Below are positions 37,105 through 49,975 of a stretch of 64,000 bases of DNA, piece by piece. The stretch comes from Cryptomeria japonica (Eukaryota > Streptophyta > Pinopsida > Cupressales > Cupressaceae): NCBI RefSeq assembly GCF_030272615.1, contig NC_081406.1:248803218-248867217 (forward strand), in the 5' to 3' direction. Position numbers and translations under genes: made by a program. How positions within the stretch are numbered: position 1 is the first letter of the stretch; each line of letters begins with the position of its first letter. Below the pieces are notes generated by a model. That model made no database searches. It had not been told where the DNA came from and saw only the letters and a list, made by a program, of their open reading frames with translations.

Positions 37105-37713
37105 TGTTGGTTAATAGATTGTCCTTTTGATGAAATTAATAACATTTTTGTTAACTCTAGAACCCTTTCAAAGAACTCAATCTGCAACCAATCAATTGGG
37201 TAAACTTAATTAAGTTTCCTTATGAATTGTATTGGGTACATCTCCCTATTTAATTTTCAATTAATGTAAGAGGACAAATTAATAATGAATACTTTTAACC
37301 AAAAAACAATTAAAGGCATTTTCAACATTTGTGCATCACCGTGCCACAAACATTGCTAGAATTTTTAATTTATGAATCTACAACGTGCACAGACTCTGTT
37401 TTGTTTCAGATTAAATTCAACAAATTATTTTCAAACCAATTAAGTAAAAGATGCATAAAGGATATAAAGACTATTACAAAGAAAACGCATGAAAGACAAT
37501 CCACACAGAGACTGATTTTCAAAGACTAAGTACATAGATCATAGTTTGGCAAATAACTCCTCCTTTCATTCACGGATGAAAATAAAGTCTTTTCAAACAG
37601 TATGCACCCAAAGTACTAGGTTCAAACAATCTAAATTTCATGGACCTTTTCAATGTTTGATGAAAATGTATATATAGCGACAACTTGGCCAACAGTTAAC
37701 ATGGCAAACATGC
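37105..37713 (-). repeat. Candidate G3 3' LTR
   Basis: On minus it would start TGCATGTTTGCC after a purine tract (GGGGCGAAAAAGAAAAAT, 37714-37731) and end TTAACCAACA. CTATATATAC lies near 37670. The TATA box is unusually close to the proposed start, so the true start may differ. No partner LTR is in view. Confidence 0.4.
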
Positions 37714-37833
37714 AATTTTTCTTTTTCGCCCCGCAGTTGCAAAGTAGTTTTAAAACAGAAAAACTAAAAACATATCTCTCCAAACAAAATAACCAAGAAC
37801 TAATACTAAGAATAAATTCAGCTAAGAAAAAGG

Positions 37834-40800
37834 CTAAGATTCATCTTTATCGGTTTCAGAAAACATGATGGCAACAACATTCTTCCAATTCACATGAGTT
37901 ATGGAGAAATTCTGGATAAGTGGAGAATGTGGGAGGCCAACGTGAACAATTATTTGCTTCCACACTTCTTTTTCTCTATAGACCCGTGCCACCTAATTAG
38001 TGTGATTGCCCAAATGTTCAATGTAGAGGAATAATAGGGATTCAATTTTAGCAATAGTCGTTAGATCATTTGAAACTAACACCTTGGCCTCCTTCATATA
38101 ATTTATTTTGCCCTCAATTGACTTCGTTATGATGTCAAGGCTTTCGATGGTCTTGCCATCTTGTTTTACACATTTAATCCCAATGCACTTAAGATCATTT
38201 TGCATCAATGTGATCAATTCATCAAGCTAGCTCATTAGTTTTGTCGACTCACCATATGCATGTTGCACCACCGAATTTCTCCATTCTATATTCTTTTTGT
38301 AGACATAAAGAATGTTATCATCAAGATCTGGCACGGGCTCTCACTTAAGAATTTAATTACCCCATATGTTTGTACCTCTTACATCTGCACCACCACTGCT
38401 GCCCACTTAGCTTCTTCCTTCTTCCAATTTATGATTTTTGTTTCAATTTCATTCATAACTAATTGAGCATTTTCATACACCTTGCTCAGGTTGATGAAAT
38501 AATTTGTTCTTATTACCTCGAGACAATCCATGAAAACTTCAGAAATCATCTTGCATTTTTGAATTTGTTCAAGGACTTTCTGGCTTGCTGGTTACTGTGG
38601 ATAGAAGGAAGACAGTATTTGGGAAAGAGGTTATGGGTTTGGATTATTTATTGCCTCTATATATTCTGTCATATGTCTTAGTGTCTCCTTTAGCTCTTGT
38701 TTATCCTTCTCATCCTTCCACGTTCGAATGACAATCCTTCCGGTTGATGACTCCAAATGGTAGACATCTGTTGCCCTCATCCAGCTCCAAGGTTCACTTT
38801 TTCAATAGTAAAGTCCTTCAATGAAGGACGAGAAATTTATGTTTTCCAATTGCCTGTATCTTCATCAAAGTCTATTCTAGACATAGTCTTCAATATTTTA
38901 GTCTTTGGAGTCTTCCCCAAAATCTTGTTGACCATATCATCAATTGGCACTAAAACAAGAACTATGTTTCTCTTTTTGCTGGCCAAAGTGGTATCTAACC
39001 AATGAGGATGTTTACTACCAGCATCTTTTTCAATCTGATCTCTTGTTGTATCAGAAGTGGATATCATCATGTAGCCAGACATGTCAATCTCCTCTTCTCC
39101 AAGGCCCTCATTATCACCTATTTCTATATCGGTCACTATGGGCTCCTTTTCTACCATAGTGCTCTCTAGTTTAGGAGATGAGCCCAGGTCCACAATCATT
39201 GAACTCTTAGGCACCTTCTTTCTTTTTCCCCTAGTTCTAGATCTTGTAACCCTTGATGACAGTTTCTCTTCTAATGAGATCTTGGCACTACCCGCCTCTA
39301 GTTTAACTGGTGAGTCACCTACAAGACAAAGTCTAGCATGCTGGTTAGATGAAACCTTTTGGACTGGAACAAGGGTTTCTTTAATGGTTAATTTCCCGAT
39401 CCTCTTCTTCCTTAACCATTGTTCAGTCCTATGAATGACTAGGAAGGACCTGGTCCTTATTTGATCCTCCTCATCTTGATTCTAGTCAATTTTTAGAATC
39501 GGAGTCCCCTAAACGATTTGTGTATACTGAGGGTCCATCAAATCCTCTCCCCTATCTTCAACTTCTAAAATGTTCATCTACAATCTAAAAGAACTTATTT
39601 AATGAATAATGAACCAAGAGAACATTATTTTGCACACTTCAAATTCATCAGCACAATCTGCCCAGAATTCCTCCAATTCAGGTACATGACTAAACCCATC
39701 CCTGAGAACCAAATGCTCTCGTTCATATACTTTACTATCAAAGTTTTGTTAGAGGGCATAATATTTAAGGTTTAACTTTTAAAAATAAACTTCCACATTT
39801 AGGGCATCTGATATAGTTTTCCAAATGTAATGGCCTAGCTCCATTGGGAACACAACTCTAGAATCCTTCTTTCCTATGGCCTTTTAGTCAATGTAGGCTA
39901 ATTATCGACAAATTTATATCAATGCAAACTAGTCCAATGCATATCTGGGGAGTCTCATGGGTTCACCTTCGAAGCCACCAACCCTAACATATGTGAACAG
40001 GGGGAAATGAATGAAGTAACTCCCATAAGAGCTAACCAATTGCTTCACTTCTTCAAAAATTCATTGGTTCATATTTTCTTGCAGCTCGAAAATCAATATA
40101 TTGACAAAACATCATGAACCCTCCTATAATTTTCATGACATCTCTTCACCTGTAGATGCGGTTGATAATCATAAATCATCGTGTTGTCAATAAAAGGTTC
40201 ATGATATAGTCCATGACATGGCCTAATGCAAGGTAAGCAATAAAACAAATATGAAGACATATAAAAATTATTTCTTCCTAGAATATTGCTCAAACCTTCA
40301 TGCAGCTCATCTGCAATCATACATGCCCATTCAATGTACCTGTTCTGATCTAAAATTACTTGGATGAAAGAGTACATCCAATCTTCCCAAAAGAAGGCTT
40401 GTTGGCTACCTTTAACCCTATGTAACAAAATTACAATGTCTCTAACCTTTTTTATCGAATTCTCCTGGGTTAAGGGTCTCAGAAGCCTTGAACGACCCTT
40501 TTGAAATTTTAGCAACCAATTCCTAGCTATAACACTTTTTTACTAGGATTTCTTTTCATTAAAATAGCCATAGGAAGAGGTGATTGTTCATTTTTCATAG
40601 GCTTTGTGAGAAGGAATTTTAAATATGGTCATAATGGTCTCTTTGTCCATACTTAATAAGAACTTTCCATTAGTATACCTGATATACCTATACTCTATAT
40701 CATATCAATTCATACACTCCAAAACTAGTGCTAAGCATTGTAAGGCATGCAGGAAGATGACGGCTTCTATGAGACCACTATCTAAAGTTCTTTGCATCAT

Positions 40801-40914
40801 GGGAGAATTGACAAGGTTTTCTAGATCTTTCCATAAATTCCTCAAGATCAGCATGAGCCAGAGATGTATCCCTAAACTCCAGGAGAGAACTAATTAGGCC
40901 AGCTTCGACGACCA
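37834..40914 (-). pseudogene. G3 additional ORF of unknown function downstream of integrase
   Basis: A degenerate frame of about 1,000 codons in the sense direction, from ATG at 40914-40912 to TAG at 37836-37834. The best-preserved parts are 40515-40093 (FFWEDWMYSFIQVILDQN and RYIEWACMIADELHEGL), 39214-38837 (acidic, with a basic end) and 38217-37993 (helical, charged). Many stops and shifts occur between. I do not recognise the family. It lies where some gypsy elements carry an envelope-like or other extra ORF, but I see no signal peptide or clear membrane segment, so I do not call it an envelope gene. Confidence 0.5.
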
Positions 40915-41922
40915 TTTTGGGACGTGCCGACTTCATTCTGACAATTCTGCTACTTCAACACTATACTAAGGGAAGCAAATAAACCCATAACCACTACAAC
41001 AAGAAATTGATTAAATCCTCTGTTCAATGTGTGCAATGAAAGAGATGGCCAAGACTGAACTCGTCTGTCTTACACTGTGTTGTTACCAATCTTAAGAAGA
41101 AGAGAATTACCTTCTTTCGATGAGCTGCTTGTTTACTAATTTTAATTCTGAATCAAGATTTAAAGTACTTTGATATGAGTATCATCAAATTTGGTAACAC
41201 AATATCCATACTTACTCATGTGTGTGAGACAACATTGAAAAGACAATCCCTAACGCATGCATTAATTACACATCACCTCGTAAGATTACTTTCTATTTTT
41301 AAATGGTACAACTTGCCCGAAAAAGCACTACAATTGCTTAGAATATTCCTTTGCTAACCAGTTATGCCTTCCTTCTTACATCATGCCTTCTTTGATCTTT
41401 GAGCTTATCTGCTGACAACATCAAACCATGGAACCGTTGAACTGTTGAACCATAAAGGTTCGCTAGTTCAAGGTTCAATTGGACAACACAAAGGGCTAAG
41501 ACAATTGGACCCAAAACAAACTTGATCGACTGATAACCTCATTGAACCAATGTACCTATGAACCTTTGAACTTAACAGATTGTTTCAATGAAGAAAAGGT
41601 TCAACTATCAATTTCATGACTTACAAAATGGGGTCGAAAGACTAAGATGATTTTGACTACAATAATGAAAGATTCTCAAGGTGATATAAAGACCACAAAG
41701 ACAAAATTTACAAGGGAAATCAAATACAAAATACGAGGGTAACAATTGGCTCTAACTAGGGACTAGGACTGTGAGGGACTAGGACATGAACCTAGAATCT
41801 CTAGTTATGCACTAACTTTCAATCACAAAAAGGATGACCAAAATGAAACATAACACTCACAATCGACACACCAAAACAAAACAACTAAACCAAACTATGT
41901 ACAAAGACAAGGGAGTCCTAAT
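40915..41922 (-). other. G3 spacer between integrase and the additional ORF
   Basis: About 1 kb without a convincing ORF. It is AT-rich and contains a run of related phrases around GAACCNTTGAACTN (about 41430-41590). Nothing else stands out. Confidence 0.5.
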
Positions 41923-43951
41923 TTACAATTGATAGAGTTTCAGATCCTGCCCATTGTAGGACAGAGGCAAGATTGTTCCATCTAGATATGCTAACTTGAA
42001 AGAGTTAGGACCCAATACCTAATGGATCTTGAATGGTCCTTTCTAGAGAGAATCAAACTTTCCATGAGCTCCTTTTGGTTCTCTTCTCTTGTCCCACAAT
42101 AGAACTTGATCTCCTTGCATAAATTTCCTGGGTCTGGCTTTCTAATCAAATATCCTTTTAACTCTAGCCTAATGATTCGTCATACGATCAACCAGCTCAT
42201 TCCTTTCCTCCTCTATTTTGGTTAGGTAAATTATTATTTTCTCTAAAGAGTTCTGGAAATATTGGTCCTCAATCATTGTTTGCAACTTAGTTGTTGCTAA
42301 CTCCAATGGAAGTGATAACCGAGCCCCCATTCCATATACTAATTCAAAATGTGTCATCCCTATTGCTCACTTAGGTGAATTTTGGCTAGCCCATAGTGCT
42401 TCATACAAATTTTTATGCCAATCTTTAGGTTTGTCATTCACCAGTTTTCTCATAATAGCAATCAGGTTTTTATTGCTGGACTCCGCCTGTCCGTTTCCTT
42501 GTGGGTAATAATCTGATGAATGAGAAAGTGAGATATTATGATCATAGAAAAATATAGCCAATTCTATTGAGGAGAAATTGTGAGCATTATCATTCACAAT
42601 CTTCTAGGGAACACCGAAGCGTACTAATATGTTTTCCTTCCAAAAATTACACACAAACTCATAAGTAGTTTTCTTAACAGGAATGACCTCTACCCACTTG
42701 GTAAAATAATCAGTTGCAATCAGGATATGAGCATGCCCTACTGTTGAGGGAGGGGAAAGGGGACCAATGAAGTCTAAACCCCATTTCTTAAATGGTTCCT
42801 CTGTGACAACAGGCCTCAGTGGAAGTGTTGCTAATTGTGGTCATCCAAAAAACAACTTACACTTTTCACAATTGGTTACCCACTTATATGCATCTTTGAA
42901 CATTTTGGGCCAATAATAATAGTTCCTGAGGATTTTGAAAGTTGTTACTATAGATGAGAAGTGACTACCACATGCCTCATCATGAAAAGCCCTTCAAATC
43001 TTTTCCTACTGATCAACATCTACACACCTTAAAAATGTTCCATCCAAGCCTTTTTTATATAGAATATCATCAAAAATCACATACTTTGCTGCCTTCAACC
43101 TCAAATTCCTTCTCTCTCTAGGGGATGGGTGTTCTGGGCACTCTCCATATGTCAAATAATGAGCCACATCAACAAACTACACATCTCGTTGTCCAACAAA
43201 TAAGACTGTGGGATATCCTTCTTCCTTGTCCTCCTTATTTTTCAGCAATCAAATGACACAAGCCTTGTCCCCAGAAAAGATACGTTGGTTTGATATCTAG
43301 ATCAAACTCTTGTATTTTAGAGACCCAAGTAGCATGATTATTCAGACTTACCTCCTATTGAGTTAGGATACTCTTTATGACAGAATGAGGTACAAACATA
43401 GTTGCTTGAGAATGCAGAGTATAATATCTGAAGTGTTTAATAGCTTTAACCACTGCAAATTCATGCTTTTTTATTAAAGAATATTTGAGCTCATGTTTCT
43501 TAAGTGGCATGCTCATAAGGCTATCGGAACTTCCTCATTCTATTCATTCTTTTGTAGAAAAATGTCGGGCATAGTATGTTCAGAAGAGTAACAATAAATG
43601 ATAAAATCCTTTTGAAAGTCTGGATTTATTAAAGTGGGTGCTTGGGCAATAGCCTCTTTTACCTTTTCAAAAACTTTTTTGGCTTATTTATTCCACTTGA
43701 ATGCTAGTTTTTGACCCATCATTCCCACGATATGTTCAGTGATCTCTGTAAAATCCAATACAAATCTCCTAAGAAAATTAACTTGTCTGAATAAAGATTT
43801 AACACCACTTCTATTGGATGGAAGAGTTAACTGCTGGATGGCTCTGACGCTATTTGGGTCAATCTTTATACCCTCCTTTGATAAAATATGTCCTAATAGC
43901 TTTCTGTCTGTAACACAAAAGACACTTTTTTGGGTTCAAGGAAACACTATC
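41923..43951 (-). pseudogene. pol: G3 pol, second part (RT end, RNase H, integrase)
   Basis: It continues the RT cut at 62046: RT thumb with LLGHILSKEGIKIDPN near 43890, then a Ty3-type RNase H with decayed catalytic positions (FIIYCYSSEHTMPDIFLQK). Integrase follows with an HHCC remnant (HDEACGSHF, CEKC), the core WGLDFIGPLSPPS and ATDYFTKWVEVIP, VNDNAHNFSS (SDNG-like) and YYPQGNGQAESSNKN, so the D-D-E residues are recognisable. The chromodomain-like end lacks a clear chromodomain; it finishes with TAA at 41925-41923. Several stops. No second RNase H lies between this one and integrase, unlike G4. Confidence 0.8.
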
Positions 43952-45007
43952 TGTTAGGTCTTGGAGACAACTAAGAGAGGGGGGGTGTGAATCAGTTGTC
44001 TAATAAATTCAAATCAAAAACTTATTAACCAACTTAATACTTAATACTAGTAAACCAGTTTAGTATGCCGGTAGATAGTGTTAACAGTAAATTGCTATAC
44101 CGGTAAGAATTAATGCATGAAACATAAACACAAAGTCATCCACAACACATGACACCAATATTTGTACGTGGAAACCATGTAAGGGGAAAAACTAGATGGT
44201 GGGAAACCTTACCCACAATCAGATGATACTACTGCAGATAGTAAGTGTACAAAAGGGGTCTGCACATGTAGAAAGGCCAACAGCCTAGAGCTCACTGCTC
44301 AATCACAAATGGGAGTCACACTGACTACAGTTGGATGGTTAAATCCAATAAGAATGTACTACACAAAATAGCATCTTCATATGCTAAATTCAGTACCAGT
44401 GTAATGCTAATATGCTTCTACAAAAACCTAACTTCACCTTCAAATGATGTCTTCATGTATGCCTCTGCTGCTTTATCTCACATATACCTTCACTTGAATC
44501 TTTTTCACATCCCACACTTGATCTTACAAATAAGATCTTACATTTATACCATACCCTAAGACCAATTTTAGTAGGTCGACTCTACAAGATATTACAATAA
44601 AAACATTTTACAAATAATATAATATCCGATGCAATAACTGATTAATCATGTCAGCTTAATGCATTTACAACAATAATAAATCATCTCCATAGCGTGCCAT
44701 GCTAATCTGGAAAAGATAAACTTGTCGGTGTAACCCTAGATAACCTGGACCTATTTGTCGGTAAAAGCAAATATGAATATACCAATGATTATTACTTCAA
44801 AATAAAGTGTCCAAATGATGTCTTCGACATTACCAAGTGTCTTCCATGTCATTCCAGGTACCGGTGAACATTATATCCTACCGGTTAATCATATACCAGT
44901 AACTATTGCACAGATTACTGCTTGCTGGTGAATGTTGCTAGATCTCCAAATTAGGTGTATTTAGTAGGTGTTGACATCAATGACAAAACCATACCAAAAT
45001 ACCAACA
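43952..45007 (-). repeat. C2 3' LTR
   Basis: 1056 bp. On plus, TGTTAGGTCTTGGAGAC to ACCAACA. A G run lies at about 43978-43986. It is closely similar to the C1 LTRs and to the solo LTR at 17642-18668. Confidence 0.9.
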
Positions 45008-45376
45008 ATCTCCCCCTTTGGCATTGATGGCAACACAAGATGGAAAAACCATCACAGTGCCAAAATAGAAATGCCAAAAACTAACAACCTCCATATCTCC
45101 CTCTGGGAGTAACAATCTTTCATACCAATTTCTTCTTAACTGTGTTTTTCAAAATTTCTCCCCTAAAATCTCTTTTACCAAAAAGATAATGTGTTTTTCC
45201 ATAGATATCTTTCCCCCTTTGACATCAAATGCCAAAGTTAGAAAGGGTCAAGTTCATACAAAATACCAACCAATTCAATATACCAGCTATTCCTCCTTTG
45301 AAGTAGCTTCCTCATCAAATACCAAAATAAAGATTTGCCCATTTAATTCTATCGGTTGATGACAATCATCAACTAT
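45008..45376 (-). other. C2 3' UTR with polypurine tract
   Basis: Non-coding, purine-rich on minus, with the tract CCAAAGGGGGAGATT next to the LTR. It parallels the C1 3' UTR. Confidence 0.7.
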
Positions 45377-48064
45377 CTAAGTCTCTACCGGTCGTTGTAT
45401 GACTCCGAGTTGATCTCTGAGATACTCAAAAGTTTCCTTAGGCAAATGTTTTGTGAAAATATCTGCAAGCTGTTCTTTAGTATTCACATAAACCAGTTTT
45501 ATCTCTTTTTCTTCAACTTTTTCCCTTAGAAAATTTAGTTTGATAGAAACATGTTTTGTTTTAGAATGTAATACCAGATTTTTAGATATATCAATTGCAG
45601 TAGTGTTATCACAGTATATAGTAATAGGTTCCTTGCATTTTACCTTTATGTCTTTCAACATTTGCTTAAGCCAAAGTACTTGTGTACAATTTGTTGCTGC
45701 TGCAACATATTCTGATTCTACTATTGATAAAGATGTACAACTCTATTTCTTACTCATCCAAGAGACTAATCTTTTTCCAAGAAAGAATGCTCCTCCAGTG
45801 GTTCTTTTCCTATCATCCACATCTCCTGCCCAATTTGCATCTGTATATGCACATAGATCAAAATTTTCATCTTTAGGATACCATAATCCAAGATTTGTTG
45901 TGCCTTGTAAGTATTGAAAAATCCTTTTTACTGTTGATTCATGATTTTCCCTAGGATTACTATGAAATTTAGAAACTATACATACTGCATTCATAATATC
46001 AGGTCTAGTTTGTGTCAAATACGGTAAACCTCCTATCATAGATTTGTATCTAGTTGGATTAATAGGTATAGATTCATCCCTTTGAGATAATTTGTCATTT
46101 GTAGTCATAGGTGTGCTTACCAGTTTAGAGTTCTCCATCCCAAATTTCTTTAGTAGTTCTTTTAAGTACTTAGATTGACTCAAAAATATACCTTTATCAG
46201 TCTGTAAGATCTACGATCCTAAAAAGAATTTTATTTCTCCAATCATAGACATTTCAAATTCTTGCTGCATTTTAAGAGAAAATTCTTTGCATAATTCATC
46301 TTCTCCTCCAAAGATTATATCATCAACAAATACTTCAATAATCAAGATGTCATCATTAGTTACTTTGTAATATAAATTGCTATCTACATTTCCTTTAGTA
46401 AAACCAATTTTTAAAAGATAATTATCCAATCTTGCATACCAAGCTCTTGGGGCTTGTTTTAATCCATACAGACCTTTTCTTAATCTGCAAACCATATCAT
46501 TGTCATCTGTCAAAGAAAATCCATCAGGTTGTTCAATATAGACTTCCTCTTCAAAATCTCCATTCAAAAATGCACATTTAATATCCATTTGATAAACTTT
46601 GTAATCCTTGTGAGCTGCAAAAGCCAAGAATAATCTAACTGCCTCAATTCTGGCTACCGGTGCAAAGGTTTCATTATAATCAACTCCTTCTTTCTGAGAA
46701 TATCCCTTACACACTAGTCTTGCTTTATTTTTGACAACCTTACCATCTTCACTAAGTTTGTTTCTAAATACCCATTTGGTTCCAATTACATTTTTATTTT
46801 TAGGTCAGGGAACTAATGTCCAAGTATTATTTTTCTCAATTTGTCCTAATTCTTCTTCCATAGCTTTAATCCAAAATTTATCTTCACATGCCTCATTGAT
46901 AGATAATGGTTCAATTTGAGAAATAAGACATACCTCTTCATTTGCCAATCTTCCTCTTGTCATAACTCCTTTAAATTTGCTTCCAATTATCTGATCTTCA
47001 GAATGATTCAGTCTTACATACCGGGGTGTCTTAGTCTATTATTGTTCTTCAATTACTGTGCAATCCTCTGATGATACAGGAGTAACTAGATCATCATTAT
47101 GTACTGGTGGATTTATTGTAGGTTCATTTGTCATAATTTATGTTTCTAGTTCAGAGTCTATATATCTTGAAGTTCCTCTGAATTGTTCATCAATCTTTAC
47201 ATTTGTACTCTTAACAATTTTCTATAATCTTTTATTAAAACATCTATATGCCTTGCTCTTAGATGAATAACTAATAAATATTCCTTCATCACTTATAGGA
47301 TTAAATTTTCCAATATCCTCGTCTCTTCTAATATAACATTTACTTCCAAAAATTCTGAAATACTTAAGAGTAGGAATATTACCAAACCATAGTTCATGAG
47401 GGGTCTTAGCAGTTTCACCTTTGATGTGAACTTTGTTGAATGTATAGACAGCACTGCTTATTGCCTCTCTCCAGTACACATGTTGTAGATTTGCTTTTGA
47501 TAACATACTTCTTGCTGCATCCAAGATAGTTCTATTTTTCCTTTCAACAACTCCATTCTGCTGTGGTGTCCGAGGTGCTGATAACTGTCTTTTGATTCCA
47601 TTCACTTCACAGAATGTATTAAAATCTTTAGATGTGAATTCTCCTCCTTGATCTGATCTTAAACATTTGATTTTCTTACCGGTTTCATTTTCAACCATTT
47701 TTAGATGTTCATACCTAACTCGGAAGCTTTCAAGTTTTGCAATTTTGACTATGGAATCTCCTTCATTCAATATTTCCAAATGATCCCAAATAGCTTTAGC
47801 AGTAGACCTATCTGATAATCCCATGATTTGTTGATCTGATAATGTGCTCAAGAGTGCTTCTCTTGCTTTGCAATCATTTTCTTCATCTTTGGCTAAAGTA
47901 GTTGGAGCAGTCTGACCAGCTACAGTAGTAGTATAACCATTCTTAGTAACTTCCCAGATGTCTTTACTGATGCAATTCAGATGTGTTTCCATTCGGATCT
48001 TCCATATCCCATAGTTGGTTCCATCAAGTTTAGGACTATCCTTCCTAAAATAATTAGTAGACAT
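45377..48064 (-). pseudogene. gag-pol: C2 copia gag-pol with Gag-integrase deletion fusion
   Basis: The ATG at 48064 opens MSTNYFRKDSPKLDGTNYGI. A 280-codon frame (48064-47222) runs from N-terminal Gag straight into integrase: RVRYEHLKM joins VENETGKKIKCLRSDQGGE at about 47698. Zinc knuckle, protease and the first half of integrase are missing. After a hinge with stops, RT (46714-46211; FVDDIIFGG intact) and RNase H (46183-45377; TDANWAGDVDD, YCDNTTAIDISKN) follow, each open for more than 90 codons. It ends with TAG or a like stop after RPVET. Confidence 0.88.
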
Positions 48065-48106
48065 TGGATCTCCTCAAGTTGTTAAACTTCTGCAAAAAGA
48101 GGAGTA

Positions 48107-48119
48107 GGCTCTGATACCA
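48107..48119 (-). other. C2 primer-binding site
   Basis: TGGTATCAGAGCC on minus, two bases from the 5' LTR end. Confidence 0.85.
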
Positions 48120-48121
48120 AT

Positions 48122-48294
48122 TGTTAGGTCCCGGAGACAACTGAGGGGGGGGTGGGGGTGAATCAGTTGTCTAATAAATTGAAATAAAAAACTTATTAAC
48201 CAACTTAATACTTAATACTGGTAAACCAGTTTAGTATGCCGGTAGATAGTGTTAACAGTAAATTGCTATACTGGTAAGAATTAATGCATGAAAC
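48122..48294 (-). repeat. C2 5' LTR, interior-side fragment
   Basis: 173 bp from TGTTAGGTCCC to the G4 insertion point. It includes the G-rich run (GGGGGGGTGGGGG, about 48145-48158). The last five bases (GAAAC) are the left copy of the G4 target duplication. Confidence 0.88.
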
Positions 48295-48296
48295 TA

Positions 48297-49954
48297 TGTA
48301 GGGGAAAAAGCGAGACTAGGTTAACATGCCCTAATCCTACCTTTTGACACACATTATGGAATACGAAAGAGCCTAGAGATATCGCACAATTGGCTACTTC
48401 TTTTTGTGAAAGAGAGAGCCATGGGATATCTATTAGGATTTCTATTCCCTTGTTGAAATTGTAAGATCAAGTAATGCAAGTTCAAACCCTAATCCCAAAA
48501 TGCAAGTATGAACTAATAACAAGATTGCAGAATTGAGATTAAACAATGAATAGCTGTAAATACAAGGATGAGATAAGAATGCAGATGTGTACCCGGAGTC
48601 AAAATTGGACTGAAAATGTTCGGGACGGGGGTGCGGGCGCCACTGTCCTGAAAACTGCACCGGAAACCGCTGTTCTACACTCTGAAACACTGTCAGGAAG
48701 CTGTCTGAAAGCTGTCTGTCTGGAGGACCAGGGTGCCCAGTGCCTCTGTCCCAGGGACCAGGGCACCCAGCGCCCCTGTCCTGGTAGAACCAGGGCGCCC
48801 AGCGCCCCTATCCCAGTCTTCTGCTCTACAATTTGACATAGAGTGTTGTCTCGACCTTCTCTCTCCGGATCTATATCCCGCGGCATCGTCCGAATCCCGA
48901 AACCTGCAATGATATCTGAAAAAGGGTGTATGGGTGGCTATATAGGGTTTTGCCTTAGTCAAACCCCCGCTTCGGTGATTTCCACCTCCACAAATAGCCA
49001 AGTTGTTTTGTAAAATGTATTGTGTGTGCAGACCTAGTGTGTGTGCAAGGTCCAAAAATGCAAGAAAGCAAACTAGAGCAACCTAGAAAGTAAACCCTAA
49101 TTGCTTGTAAATGATAATGTAAATGCTCTAAATCAAGATGCAAAGTGATCTAAAGCATGAGTAAATGATGTATTGAAGCTTATGGAAAGACATGAGAACA
49201 ACATGAAATCATACCCAACCCTCAAGGGAGGAGTACAAGCCAATCTTCAGTCGGTAATCTCCTATTGTTCTTCAATGTCTTCCAAGCCCTAAGTGGATGA
49301 ATGAATTTGATAGATGCTTGATAGAAGGGTGTTGAATGTTGTTGAAGTCTTCAAAGATCTGCTCTTTCGCTGCATATGAAGTTCCTGAAAACAAAAATCG
49401 GATCCCTTCAAATGAAGAAAGAGAGCTCTTATGTAGGAAACCCTAAATCATAAATTCGTCTTTTGGCCGACCTAGAGATTGAATATCCCACCAATTTCTT
49501 GGGGTTAAGCTTTATTTTATGATTGGATCGTGCTCCCAAAATTTTGGGAAAAATGTTCAGGACCATGTGCACTCCGGGCGCCACGGTCCCGACAACTTTT
49601 TACCAAATTTTTAGGGCCGTCGGATATGATGATTTTAGAGAGAATCCCGAAGTTATAGGTGATTTCGAGATTTTTTGACCCCGAAACCAAGCCCCCAAGT
49701 TCGAAATAGGACTTAATTAGGGTTTTTGATTAAGTGGTGTATTGGAGGAATAAAATGCGAAGGGCGCGCTTTAGTGAAAGGGCCCAACTTTATGATGTAA
49801 AGGATGATGAAATAGGACCTTAGACTTAATTAATTTGATTAATTAAGTGCTTAAGGAGAAATGCAATGCAGAATGTAAAATGCACTAAGGCAGGTGCTAA
49901 ACTAGGTGTGAAATTGTACCACCCTAGCGAGTGCGTACAATTTACGACGCTACA
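48297..49954 (-). repeat. G4 3' LTR
   Basis: On minus it starts TGTAGCGTCGTAAATTG and ends TTTCCCCTACA. On plus it contains repeated GC-rich phrases such as CAGCGCCCCTGTCC (about 48720-48812) and CCGGGCGCCACGGTCC (about 49577-49592). CTATATAG at about 48938-48945 reads as a TATA box on minus. Confidence 0.93.
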
Positions 49955-49975
49955 TTTAGCCCCCACTTTAGCGGT
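49955..49975 (-). other. G4 polypurine tract
   Basis: On minus GCTAAAGTGGGGGCTAAA, abutting TGTAGCG of the LTR. It is identical to the tract in G1. Confidence 0.85.

Noticed and set aside
37102-37200. Continuation of C0 coding sequence on minus
   Set aside because: An open reading of about 30 codons joins the C0 frame, but upstream it hits stops and shows no copia motif; an LTR end at TGTTGG fits as well or better. Left open in the findings.
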